Assembly: GCA_020630775.1 (NCBI GenBank)
Contig: JAHDIN010000003.1
Location: 1 to 64,000, forward strand
DNA: 64,000 nucleotides
From: Saprospiraceae bacterium
GTDB lineage: Bacteria; Bacteroidota; Bacteroidia; Chitinophagales; Saprospiraceae
Reading direction: 5' to 3'
The notes under the pieces are model-generated. The model made no database searches and was not told the DNA's origin. It saw only the letters and a program-made list of their open reading frames with translations. Each line of letters opens with the position of its first letter. The stretch's first letter is position 1. The position numbers and the translations under genes are program-made. Positions 36,058-45,498 of this stretch are shown here, in pieces.

Positions 36058-39000
36058 ATGAATTGGATTATTAGATACGTATTTATAATTATCCTCTGTT
36101 GCTGCTTGCAAGTTGCAAAAACGCAAAGTTGTCTTATCAGTCAAGACATCGTTTTGCCTGCTAACGATAGTACTTTGGTGTCTTTAGATATCGAAGGCTT
36201 AGTTAATGATCAATTAGATCAAGGCAATATCATATGTGGTATCAGACTTTTCTTCGAACATCCTCAAGTAGAAAATTTAAGAATCACCCTCGTTTCCCCT
36301 AGTGGGCAAACGATAACTCTAGTTGGCCCAGGTACTATTAGTTCTGGATTAACTCAAGCAGTAGAATGGAATGTGGCTTTTTTACCTTGTGGAGGACCAG
36401 CAGCACCGGATCCAGGGTTTAGTGCTCAATGGAATAATGCACAACCCTGGGCTTCATTTAGTATGTATACAGGAGCATATTATCCTAATAATGGTTGTTT
36501 TGAAGATTTTAATTTGGGTTCTGCAAATGGTACATGGTCTTTGATGATAGAAAATCTCGGACCTCTAGATGGCCAATTATCCTTTTTTGAAATTATATTT
36601 TGTGATCCAACTGGTATTTCTTGTGAGCCTTGCTATTTGAGTGCGGGCAAACTTCAAGAAGAATTTTATACAACTTGTCAGCAGGATATAAATCTCAGAG
36701 ACTTGTCCTCCTTCTTGTCAGCAGACCCAATCATAGATGTGTCTCAAAGTTTTGAATATATACTGACAAGAAATGATTCAATATTAGCATACGATGCAGA
36801 GATTACAGAATCAGATACGTTACCTCCTGGCAGATATACTATATGCGGGATAGCGTACAGTAATGAAGATGAATCGATTATAAAAGATCAAGTATTGCTA
36901 TCCGATCTTCAGCAAATAATCGACTTTAGAGAAGCCTGTGCTGATTTAACTAATCCATGTTTTATCCTAGACGTTAGTCCCGTTCAAAATATCATAAATA
37001 TTGATACGACGGTTTGCAGTGGTGATACATTATTAATACAAGAACTTAGAATATTTGATGATTTAGATACGAATATTCTTCGTGCTAATCAGATAAGCTG
37101 TGATTCTTTGATCAGAATTAATGTGAAAAGAATTGAACTAGACGCTGCGATAGTGCCTAGTGCTAATGAAATAAATTGTGGAGAAAGTATTTTTTTAAAT
37201 GGCAATTCTAGCAGCTCAAACTGTCCAATAGATCAATTTAATTGGACTTCAACTGATGGCAATTTTTTAAATAATTTAGGTCCAATTGCTCAGGTTGATG
37301 ACGGTGGTACTTACTCCTTGAGTATTGAAAGTGGTGCTTGTGTCGATTCGACAAACGTATCTATTGCTACAAATGATAATCTTGAATTGCAATTAGACTC
37401 TGTATTGCTTGATTGTAGTTTAAATCTCTTTCAAGTCAATTTTAATGCTAATCAAGAATTAGAAAATGTTGCTATAGATGGTCCAGGGACATTAGAAATA
37501 GATATTAATCTCGAATTCTTTACTGCCATTTTAGGCGGTAGGTATTATATAGAAGCCACTAGAGGTAATTGTACAGTATTTGACAGCATTGATTTGAGGA
37601 CCACGGCAGCGGATTTCGATATAGAAGTATCTTCTACATTGATAGATTGTGACAACCCAACTTCTATGGTACAAATCATTACAGATGCGCTTAATCCTGA
37701 ACTTGTTTTCAGCGGCCCTGAAAACATAAGTGATAATGTTGTAGATTTTATTTTAAATACTGCAGGCGATTATCAAGTGACAGTAACTGATCAAGATGGT
37801 TGTAGTAACTCTGCAGCGTTTGAAATTCTAGGTGGTTCCGATTTGCCACAGTATGTGATCAGTGATTTAGAAAGAAGTTGCAATGAAGCTTCAGTAGGTT
37901 TAAATCTTCAAATTGATACACCTTTTGATTCAGTATTATGGTCAGGGCCAAATAGTTTTATGTCGAATGAATTAAATCCAATACCTATTGATACAGGAGT
38001 TTATCAGGTAGAAATTTTCGGGGAAAATGGATGTAATACCAATGCATCTCTTGTGTATTCGATTGAAAATGTTGTTCCCCTTACAAGTCTATTATTGGAC
38101 ACATTAGACTGTAGAACAGACACTGTGGACATTTGTCTTGAACAAACCGATTTGGTGGTCGATTGGATTTTAAATGATACTGTAATAGGTCAAGGGATTT
38201 GTGTTGAACTAAATAAGGCAGGATTATACGATTACACTTTCTTAGATAATAATGGTTGTTTCGGTGAAGGACAGTTCGAATTAATTGATATTTCTTCATC
38301 AATTCCGCAAGTTAATGGTATTCCTACGCAACTTACCTTGGGTTGTTTAGATACTATTTTTGAGATATCACCTCAAATTTCGAGTGCAAACGAAGTGTCT
38401 GTAAGTTGGTTTTTTCAAGATTCATTGATACAAAATCGAGAAATCATTCAAATAAATGAATCAGGCCTTTATACTTTTGAAACAATTGACCTTGAAAGTG
38501 CTTGTTCGACAATCAATACGCTTGAAGTATTAGAAGATGTCCCTGAATGGCTTGCAGACGATATCGTTTTTGAAATAATACCAGCACCATGTGCAGGGGA
38601 CAGTGCCACCTTGATTGCAAGTGGAACAGATTTTGGAGTATTAGAAGCTTTGATCAACAATAATCCAATTTCTCTTGAATCCTCGTATCTATTACCAAGT
38701 GGAACTTATGAAGTTGTTTTATCAGATGATCAAGGTTGCTCAAGAACATTTGATATTCTTATAGAAGATATTTTGCCATTGGAGATTGATTTAGGAGAAG
38801 ATGTTTTTGGAGCGCCAGGAGATATCATTACACTCTCACTAGAAGTAAATAGAGAGTTGACTCAAATAGCTAATATAAATTGGTCAAGTTCCGATAACCT
38901 AAGTTGTGATTTTTGCTTAGATCCGGAACTCACAATCACAGAAAATGGACTGTTATTGGTTGAAATTACAGACGAAAATGGCTGCATTTCAACGGACAGT

Positions 39001-39315
39001 TTGAATATATTTATTGACGAAGAAACCAATATTTATATCCCTAATATATTTTCCCCTGAAAGTCAGTCGGGTAACGAAAAAATGTGGATATATCTCTCAT
39101 CTGTCAATGTTAAAGTTTTTGACTTAAGTATTTTCGATAGATGGGGAAATTTGGTAATTTTTCATGCTGAAATCTCAGGTAAGCAAAATATTATTTGGGA
39201 TGGACAATATAGAGGAGAAGATGCAGAGCAGGGCGTTTACTTTTTTACAGCGAAAGTTGTAGATGCTACCAACCAGGAGAAACTGATATCAGGTCATATC
39301 ACCCTTCTACGATAA
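36058..39315 (+). CDS. T9SS type B secreted protein C with P-domain-like N-terminus (1085 aa)
   Basis: The signal peptide is about 1-23 (VFIIILCCCLQVAKTQ). Residues about 25-190 resemble the proprotein convertase P-domain: RLFFEHPQVENLRITLVSPSG, then FEDFNLGSANGTWSLMIENL and GQLSFFEIIF. The middle (about 200-990) is a series of PKD/Ig-like domains with conserved Cys and DxxGC ends (VTDQDGCSN, LDNNGCFG). The last ~95 residues form the type B sorting domain (YIPNIFSP, LSIFDRWGNLVIF, QGVYFFTAKV). It has neither the repeats of A/B nor those of D/E. The P-domain often accompanies secreted subtilases, but no protease domain is present here. The next gene begins 61 nt later without a visible terminator, so the two may be co-transcribed. 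Confidence 0.88.
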   Translation: MNWIIRYVFIIILCCCLQVAKTQSCLISQDIVLPANDSTLVSLDIEGLVNDQLDQGNIICGIRLFFEHPQVENLRITLVSPSGQTITLVGPGTISSGLTQAVEWNVAFLPCGGPAAPDPGFSAQWNNAQPWASFSMYTGAYYPNNGCFEDFNLGSANGTWSLMIENLGPLDGQLSFFEIIFCDPTGISCEPCYLSAGKLQEEFYTTCQQDINLRDLSSFLSADPIIDVSQSFEYILTRNDSILAYDAEITESDTLPPGRYTICGIAYSNEDESIIKDQVLLSDLQQIIDFREACADLTNPCFILDVSPVQNIINIDTTVCSGDTLLIQELRIFDDLDTNILRANQISCDSLIRINVKRIELDAAIVPSANEINCGESIFLNGNSSSSNCPIDQFNWTSTDGNFLNNLGPIAQVDDGGTYSLSIESGACVDSTNVSIATNDNLELQLDSVLLDCSLNLFQVNFNANQELENVAIDGPGTLEIDINLEFFTAILGGRYYIEATRGNCTVFDSIDLRTTAADFDIEVSSTLIDCDNPTSMVQIITDALNPELVFSGPENISDNVVDFILNTAGDYQVTVTDQDGCSNSAAFEILGGSDLPQYVISDLERSCNEASVGLNLQIDTPFDSVLWSGPNSFMSNELNPIPIDTGVYQVEIFGENGCNTNASLVYSIENVVPLTSLLLDTLDCRTDTVDICLEQTDLVVDWILNDTVIGQGICVELNKAGLYDYTFLDNNGCFGEGQFELIDISSSIPQVNGIPTQLTLGCLDTIFEISPQISSANEVSVSWFFQDSLIQNREIIQINESGLYTFETIDLESACSTINTLEVLEDVPEWLADDIVFEIIPAPCAGDSATLIASGTDFGVLEALINNNPISLESSYLLPSGTYEVVLSDDQGCSRTFDILIEDILPLEIDLGEDVFGAPGDIITLSLEVNRELTQIANINWSSSDNLSCDFCLDPELTITENGLLLVEITDENGCISTDSLNIFIDEETNIYIPNIFSPESQSGNEKMWIYLSSVNVKVFDLSIFDRWGNLVIFHAEISGKQNIIWDGQYRGEDAEQGVYFFTAKVVDATNQEKLISGHITLLR

Positions 39316-39376
39316 GTAGGTCTATCTTCCGCTCGGACTAGAAATTTTTATAATACCAGAAACATAACACACGACA

Positions 39377-42300
39377 ATGAAAAAGTTTATTTTCATTCTT
39401 AGCCTTTCTTTATTTTTTATGAGTCAGGTTCATTCTCAAATACAATTACCGGAGAATTGTGGAGAGGGAACACCATCCTGCGATTTCGATGCGATTGATG
39501 GAGAAATGTTTACAAATCCAATTTATACAGGAAACACTGGAGGAGATGTATGCAATGGTGGAGCTATACACAATGCTGGATGGTATGGATTTGTGGCCGG
39601 TAATACTGATATGACTATTGATATTACAGTTGCACCTAATTCTTGTGTTTTACCTCCAAATCCTCCTTGTAATAATCTTGGTGTACAAATAGCGGTTTGG
39701 GAAGGATGTCCTGATTCTGGAGGGTCATGTATTGCTGGCGATGCAGATTGTGTGCCAGATGGTGGTTCTGTTTCATTTGACGCCACAGGTCTTCAGATAG
39801 GAGGTGTGTATTATATTTTGGTAGATGGTTGTTGTGGAACCACATGTACTTCAGTTGTTGATATCAGTGTAACAAATTGGGAATTTGAAATTCCTGATGC
39901 AAATGAAATTGAAATAACATCAGCTGATCAGAGATCATGTGATGATCTTTTTGGTGATCATATTTATTGCCCAGGCCAAGAAGTTTTTATTGCTGCAGAG
40001 GGGAATAATGGAGTAAACGATTTAAATGACGTAGGTGCAGAGTGGGAATGGACAATAACTGCTCTCTCTGGACCAGGCACTGCAGGTGATGTAGAGTGGG
40101 ACACTCCTGCTGGAGGAGGCACTGGTAGTCCTGTTGAGTATGGAGATTTGGTCGCGGGAGTACCTGGTGGTAATACAGTCACAATGATTTTTAATGAAGC
40201 AGGTGTTTATGAAGTATGCGTAACTTCTATTAACACTATTTGCGATCCTTGGGATGGAGGACAAGCTTGTCAAGAGATAACAATCATCAATCCAGAAGAG
40301 CAGTTTTTTGGAGAATTCACCGTATGTATATATGAACATCAAATTAACGGAGAAGAATTCGTGCCACCTATTTTTGAGGATCCATCAGGGATGCAATGGG
40401 AATGGGCTGATGGAAGTCAGGGTATTTCTTTTGGTGACGTAAATAATGGAATAGCTGAAGCTTTTGTTGGAGATCCAGATTGTTGTACATTCAGACAATG
40501 GGCTATCATAAATCATGTAGGTACAATTGAACCCGAGGACATTGAAATCCCTCTTTTCGCATGTCAGCTACCATATGAATGGGAAGATTTAATAATTGAT
40601 GAATTTGATGCATTTGATGGATTTTTTCATATTCTGGAAAATGGGTCTTTAGAAGAAGGTTTTAATATTGAAGATGAAGAGAATTGTGATAGCTTGGTTA
40701 ATATATTCGCCATAGAAATTGAAGTTGGAGACAGCTTAATCATAGGAGATTGCGGTCCTACTGGGATTGAAGTTGAACCAGATATTTTTTCTTTAAATAA
40801 CAATTTCGATTTTGACTTAAGCAGTCCTCAAGGTATTTGGAGAGATACATTTCCTCCATTCAATATAGTAGCTACTACTTGGGAAGCGACTTTACCTCCT
40901 GGAGGATGCTATACATTTGAATATTCTGGTTTCGTAGAAGATGTTTTAACTGGTGATGATGTTCTATGTTCAGGTAGTATCAACTATAAAATTCCTGATG
41001 GCGGTACAGGAGCAAATCCAACCGTCATTCCATACGATAACCCTATTTGCGAAGATGAAATGTCAGGTATAGACTTAGGTGTTAATCCTGACCCTAATGC
41101 AACGTCTTACCAATGGATCATTCCAGGTAGTTATACCGCTAATTCTGGAACCAGCGCACCTACTGTTAATGTAACCATGAATAATTATGTAGCAACAGAT
41201 ACAATCGTACTTAGAGTAGGAAGTGAATGTGGATCATTAGATATTCCATTCCCATTAGAATTATCAGAATTACCGCAAATATCTGTTGATGTACCTTCAA
41301 CAGGTTGCGAAAATGAAGAAATAACATTTACATATACAGGCATGACAGCTGGTGTTACACTGAATTGGGATGTTTCTCCTGGAACGATTGTAACAGGTAC
41401 GGCTAGTGATGCAACTATTGGTGTTTCTTATCCTTCTGGAGGTGTCCAAACTTATAATCTAGACATTGTTAACGCTAACAATTGTATGGACTCTTATGCA
41501 GACGATATTGACATTGGAGCAGGGCTGCCTGATCCAGTTGTGATGTGTGATCCTAATCAAACTTCTTCTAATCAAGTTGGATTCATGTGGGCAGATGTGC
41601 CTGGTGCCACTGGGTATACAGTTAATGTCTTAAGTCCAGCAGGACTAATGGGAACATTAAATGGTACGTCTTATGTTGTTGATGGTTTATCAGCCGGTGA
41701 TGTTATTGAGATTGAAGTAATAGTAGATGGAAGTGCTTGCGGATCTCCAAGTGATACGGAAACTTGCTCTGCAAGTTCATGTGCTTTGCCAAGTCCAGAT
41801 CTTGGAAACTTTGAGGACTTTTCATTATGTAATGGAGATATGAACATGCCAGTTCAATTTACAGCTCAAGCACCTGCTGGATTTACAGGAACTTATTCAG
41901 GTTCAGGGGTATCTGCTTCTGGATTGTTTGATCCTGATGATCCATCATTAGTAATTGGTGCAAATACATTGACATTTAGTTATGTAGATGACAATGATCC
42001 AAATTGTGCAGATGCAAGATCGATTACAGTAACTATTGGAGAAACACCAGATCCGACATTCACAATAGATCAAACAACAATCTGTCAAAATGAACCTGTT
42101 ACCGTTACTGGACCTTCTTCTGGTAACCCGCTTTATACAACTTCTGGAACTCAAAATGGTAACGAATTTACATTTGATACACCAGGCTCAAATACGATTT
42201 CAGTTTTTGTAGAAGATCCTGCTTCAAGTTGTTCTGATGAATTAACACTTACTTTTGATGTATTGCCTGCTTTAGAGCCATTGACGGTAAATTGTAATGA

Positions 42301-45151
42301 GCAAACTGAGTCAATTACATTCACTTGGAATGAAATTGCAGGCGCTCAAGAATACAAAGTGAATTTTGTTGACAGAGATGGTAATTCAAGTGACTTCACA
42401 TTAACCCCAACAGAAACAACATATGAAGCAACAGGATTAAGTCCAGGCGATGTGGTTTCAATCACTGTAGTGGCTATTCATCCTGATGGTTGCAACTCAG
42501 TTATGGATGCACAAACTTGTGAAGCTAAAAATTGTGAAGTTGTAGATATAACGATGACTTCAGCAACAGGTGATACAGATTTTTGTACTAATGAAACGCC
42601 AAGTGCTGTTAATATTGATATTGTTGTCAATGGTACAGCACCTGCTGCAGGAGCTGGAACATTTAGTGGACAAGGAGTTACTCAATCAGGAGATGATGCA
42701 GTTTTTGATCCTGCTGGTTTGCCTGCTGGGGTCTATACAGTTGATTACTTGTATGTGAATCCAGTCGATAATTGTTCATTTGACGCAAGCTTAGATTTTA
42801 CGATTATTGAAGTGCCGACTCCAAGTATTACGCCAGATGCAACAGTAATTTGTGTAGGTGATGTACTCACATTTGATCACTCAGGTGTAGAAAATGGTCA
42901 AACGTGGAGTATTGATCCAAATAATCCAGATGTTGAGGATAACTTAACCATGAACCAATATGAAATGGCTTGGAGTAACCCAGGCATATATACTATTTCA
43001 TTGGCATATACTGAGGCTGGTTGTAACCCTAATGAAACAATGCCTGTAACAATAGAAGTAAGAGATTCTTTGACTACACCTCAAATTTCATGTGCCAATG
43101 TTGGGCCAGATTTTATCGAATGGAGTTGGAGCCAAGTAGGTACAAATGTTGAATATGAAATTTTAATCGACAATGTACCAATCGAAACAACAATGGATAA
43201 CACCTATAGAGTTGATGGCTTAAACCAAGGAGACGAACGTACTATCACTGTCATGGTAAGAGATGATATCTGTGGAGATAAAATGGCTAGTTTAATGTGT
43301 ACAGCAAACTTCTGTGTGCCACCAGCTTGGGATGTACAGGTCGACAGTGAATACTGTTATGCTGATGGCGATCCTGCTATTGAATTATTAGTCAATGCTA
43401 CAAGTAATGTAGATCCTACAATTAGTGGGCAAGCAGAATGGCAATCTTCTGAAGTCGTCAATAATATGTTTACGCCAGAACCAGGGACAAACACATATAC
43501 TTTTGTGGCTAGATTCGTTGAAGGTTCTTGTACTTTGGATACGCCTATTACTTTTACTGTTTATGATGTGCCACAGTTTACAATGACACAGCCAGATCCT
43601 ATTTGTATTGGCGGTTCAGTAACCTTAGATTATGATTATGTAGGTCCAGGAAATGAAATTACAATATGGGATTTTGATGGTGGTAATGGCGCTGGTTCAG
43701 GACTAGGCCCTCAAGAAGTGTCTTATGATCAAGACGGACAATTTAATGTGACTTTACAAATCAACAATAATGGCTGTCTCTCTGATCCTCAAAATGTATT
43801 GGTAGTTGTAGAACCAGAATTGGAGGCACCGGTGATTAGTTGTGATGGCGCTACAATAACAACTATTGATATATCATGGAATATGGTAGATTGTGCTTCA
43901 GAATATATCGTTTATGTAGACGGGACTGAGTTTGCAAGAACAATGTCTACTAGCCAAACAATCGATGGCTTAACATCTGAGCAAAGCGTTGAGTTAACAG
44001 TAGAGGCGATTTCTGAATGTGCATGTGGCAACTCAGTTTCTGCGCCGGAATCTTGTGAAACCATGCCTTGTCCTATGGAGACTTTTACTTTCAGTTTTGA
44101 TAACTCTCAATCAATATGCTTAGATAATACTGTAGCACCTTTCCAAATTACAGCGACGCCTGATATGGTAGGGGGTAATGGAGTTGGTGTTTGGGATGTA
44201 ACACCTTTCATGGATACTGATGGAAACATAGATCCTTCTTTGGCTTCTGCAGGAACCTTTGACTTAAATTATACTTACACATTGGATGTTTGTAACTTCT
44301 CAACAAGCACTTCAATTACTTTTGTGGAAGCACCATCTATTAATGTCATTGATGTTGTTGATCCTGCGTGTCCTGAAGATTCTGAAGGTGTTATCGCAGT
44401 AGAAGGTGTTGGTGGTACTCCGGATTATATGTATAGCTTAGATGGCGGTGCTTTCCAAGCTGATGGAACATTTACAGGAATAAGTGTTGGATTGCACTCA
44501 GTAACAGTTATGGACGCAAATGGATGCTTGTCAGAACCAGCAGAAAGAACAATAAATGCACCAAGTCAACCAAGTGCTTCGGTTTCGGGTCCAGGGGTTA
44601 TTATACTTGAAAACGACGGTACCTATACACTAAATTTAGATGGCATCGATGTATCACAAATTGATAATATCGAGTGGTTTAATAATGGAGCAAGTGTTTG
44701 TGGTCCAAGTCCAACATGTCTTGAGTACACTTATGCTGGAGCCTTAACGGATGCTGTTATTTACGCTGAGATTACTTACAATGGTGGGTGTTCTTTCTTG
44801 ACTCCTGATTTTGCTGTAGATGTGAAGCAGATTCAAGCGGTATATGTACCAAATACATTTTCGACTCAGCTTAATGATATCAATAATAGATGGACCATGT
44901 TTATAAAGGGTGATGAAGTATTCCCTCAAGACATGCAAGTATTTAATCGTTGGGGAAATTTAGTATTCGAAATTGATTGGAATTTTGCTGAAGGGAATTT
45001 GCCTCCTAGAGAATTGGACTTATGGGATGGTTTTTATGGCTTAGCTCCAGAATCTTCTCCAATAGTTTCAGAAGTCTATGTTTATACTATAAATGTAGAA
45101 ATTGAAGGCATACCAAGAAATATATCTGGAAGTATTACCGTCATTAGGTAA
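39377..45151 (+). CDS. Giant T9SS type B secreted protein D (1924 aa)
   Basis: The signal peptide is about 1-20. Residues 20-180 form a cysteine-rich beta-sandwich (GWYGFVAGNTDMTID, YYILVDGCCGTTC). Residues about 190-480 contain further acidic modules (HIYCPGQEVF, CDSLVNIFAIE) and about 560-715 two PKD/Ig-like domains. A ~250-265-residue superunit of FN3-like, Ig-like and PKD-like domains follows, starting at residues 724, 973, 1239 and 1489; the last copy lacks the PKD part. Then come a SprB-type repeat (GGTPDYMYSLDGG), a linker with FNNGASVCG and the type B sorting domain (MQVFNRWGNLVFEI). Same architecture as protein E. Function inferred as an extracellular adhesive or structural protein. 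Confidence 0.9.
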   Translation: MKKFIFILSLSLFFMSQVHSQIQLPENCGEGTPSCDFDAIDGEMFTNPIYTGNTGGDVCNGGAIHNAGWYGFVAGNTDMTIDITVAPNSCVLPPNPPCNNLGVQIAVWEGCPDSGGSCIAGDADCVPDGGSVSFDATGLQIGGVYYILVDGCCGTTCTSVVDISVTNWEFEIPDANEIEITSADQRSCDDLFGDHIYCPGQEVFIAAEGNNGVNDLNDVGAEWEWTITALSGPGTAGDVEWDTPAGGGTGSPVEYGDLVAGVPGGNTVTMIFNEAGVYEVCVTSINTICDPWDGGQACQEITIINPEEQFFGEFTVCIYEHQINGEEFVPPIFEDPSGMQWEWADGSQGISFGDVNNGIAEAFVGDPDCCTFRQWAIINHVGTIEPEDIEIPLFACQLPYEWEDLIIDEFDAFDGFFHILENGSLEEGFNIEDEENCDSLVNIFAIEIEVGDSLIIGDCGPTGIEVEPDIFSLNNNFDFDLSSPQGIWRDTFPPFNIVATTWEATLPPGGCYTFEYSGFVEDVLTGDDVLCSGSINYKIPDGGTGANPTVIPYDNPICEDEMSGIDLGVNPDPNATSYQWIIPGSYTANSGTSAPTVNVTMNNYVATDTIVLRVGSECGSLDIPFPLELSELPQISVDVPSTGCENEEITFTYTGMTAGVTLNWDVSPGTIVTGTASDATIGVSYPSGGVQTYNLDIVNANNCMDSYADDIDIGAGLPDPVVMCDPNQTSSNQVGFMWADVPGATGYTVNVLSPAGLMGTLNGTSYVVDGLSAGDVIEIEVIVDGSACGSPSDTETCSASSCALPSPDLGNFEDFSLCNGDMNMPVQFTAQAPAGFTGTYSGSGVSASGLFDPDDPSLVIGANTLTFSYVDDNDPNCADARSITVTIGETPDPTFTIDQTTICQNEPVTVTGPSSGNPLYTTSGTQNGNEFTFDTPGSNTISVFVEDPASSCSDELTLTFDVLPALEPLTVNCNEQTESITFTWNEIAGAQEYKVNFVDRDGNSSDFTLTPTETTYEATGLSPGDVVSITVVAIHPDGCNSVMDAQTCEAKNCEVVDITMTSATGDTDFCTNETPSAVNIDIVVNGTAPAAGAGTFSGQGVTQSGDDAVFDPAGLPAGVYTVDYLYVNPVDNCSFDASLDFTIIEVPTPSITPDATVICVGDVLTFDHSGVENGQTWSIDPNNPDVEDNLTMNQYEMAWSNPGIYTISLAYTEAGCNPNETMPVTIEVRDSLTTPQISCANVGPDFIEWSWSQVGTNVEYEILIDNVPIETTMDNTYRVDGLNQGDERTITVMVRDDICGDKMASLMCTANFCVPPAWDVQVDSEYCYADGDPAIELLVNATSNVDPTISGQAEWQSSEVVNNMFTPEPGTNTYTFVARFVEGSCTLDTPITFTVYDVPQFTMTQPDPICIGGSVTLDYDYVGPGNEITIWDFDGGNGAGSGLGPQEVSYDQDGQFNVTLQINNNGCLSDPQNVLVVVEPELEAPVISCDGATITTIDISWNMVDCASEYIVYVDGTEFARTMSTSQTIDGLTSEQSVELTVEAISECACGNSVSAPESCETMPCPMETFTFSFDNSQSICLDNTVAPFQITATPDMVGGNGVGVWDVTPFMDTDGNIDPSLASAGTFDLNYTYTLDVCNFSTSTSITFVEAPSINVIDVVDPACPEDSEGVIAVEGVGGTPDYMYSLDGGAFQADGTFTGISVGLHSVTVMDANGCLSEPAERTINAPSQPSASVSGPGVIILENDGTYTLNLDGIDVSQIDNIEWFNNGASVCGPSPTCLEYTYAGALTDAVIYAEITYNGGCSFLTPDFAVDVKQIQAVYVPNTFSTQLNDINNRWTMFIKGDEVFPQDMQVFNRWGNLVFEIDWNFAEGNLPPRELDLWDGFYGLAPESSPIVSEVYVYTINVEIEGIPRNISGSITVIR
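41546..44330 (+). repeat. FN3/Ig/PKD superunit repeats in protein D
   Basis: Four units open with a conserved Cys at 41546, 42293, 43091 and 43841 (period 747-798 nt). Each starts with an FN3-like domain (FxWxxVxGAxxYxVNV, then a Y/T...xGLxxGD strand and a C-rich end), followed by an Ig-like domain with an early Cys and a PKD-like domain. The fourth unit passes directly into the SprB-type repeat. Confidence 0.8.
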
Positions 45152-45181
45152 CAGAACTTAAATCTAAAATGAAATATATCG

Positions 45182-45216
45182 AAAGTGAGATGCTTATTAA
45201 GTATCTCACTTTTTTA
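45182..45216 (+). terminator. Terminator after protein D
   Basis: Stem AAAGTGAGATGCTT (45182-45195) pairs with AAGTATCTCACTTT (45199-45212) with a single G-T wobble, closing on 3 nt and followed by a T-run. It starts 30 nt after the stop codon. Confidence 0.9.
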
Positions 45217-45498
45217 TTAAAATGTCTGCTAAAACATTAGATTGAGCATTGCAGGCATCATATCGAAAGTTAAAAGTATCTTATTATGTGAGGGTAATAT
45301 TCATATTTTGTTTATACAAATAGAATAAAGTATTAATGTGTACCCAATTGATTTTCTGACACTTAATTAGTGGTTGACAGCTTAAATAATATCAAGCTTT
45401 TTGAGGGTTTATTAATTGCTAGTGTAGTGTTAAATATTCATTATATTACAGCATCTATATCTATTTATTCGATCAATAAATTTGACTTAATCTAGGCT
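45217..45498. other. Intergenic leader region of protein E
   Basis: About 280 nt of AT-rich sequence lie between the terminator of D and the start of E. The region must hold the promoter of E but shows no perfect TTTG/TAnnTTTG pair and no gene. Confidence 0.4.

Noticed and set aside
39316-39376. Terminator between proteins C and D
   Set aside because: No convincing hairpin with T-run is visible in the 61-nt gap, so co-transcription is considered instead.
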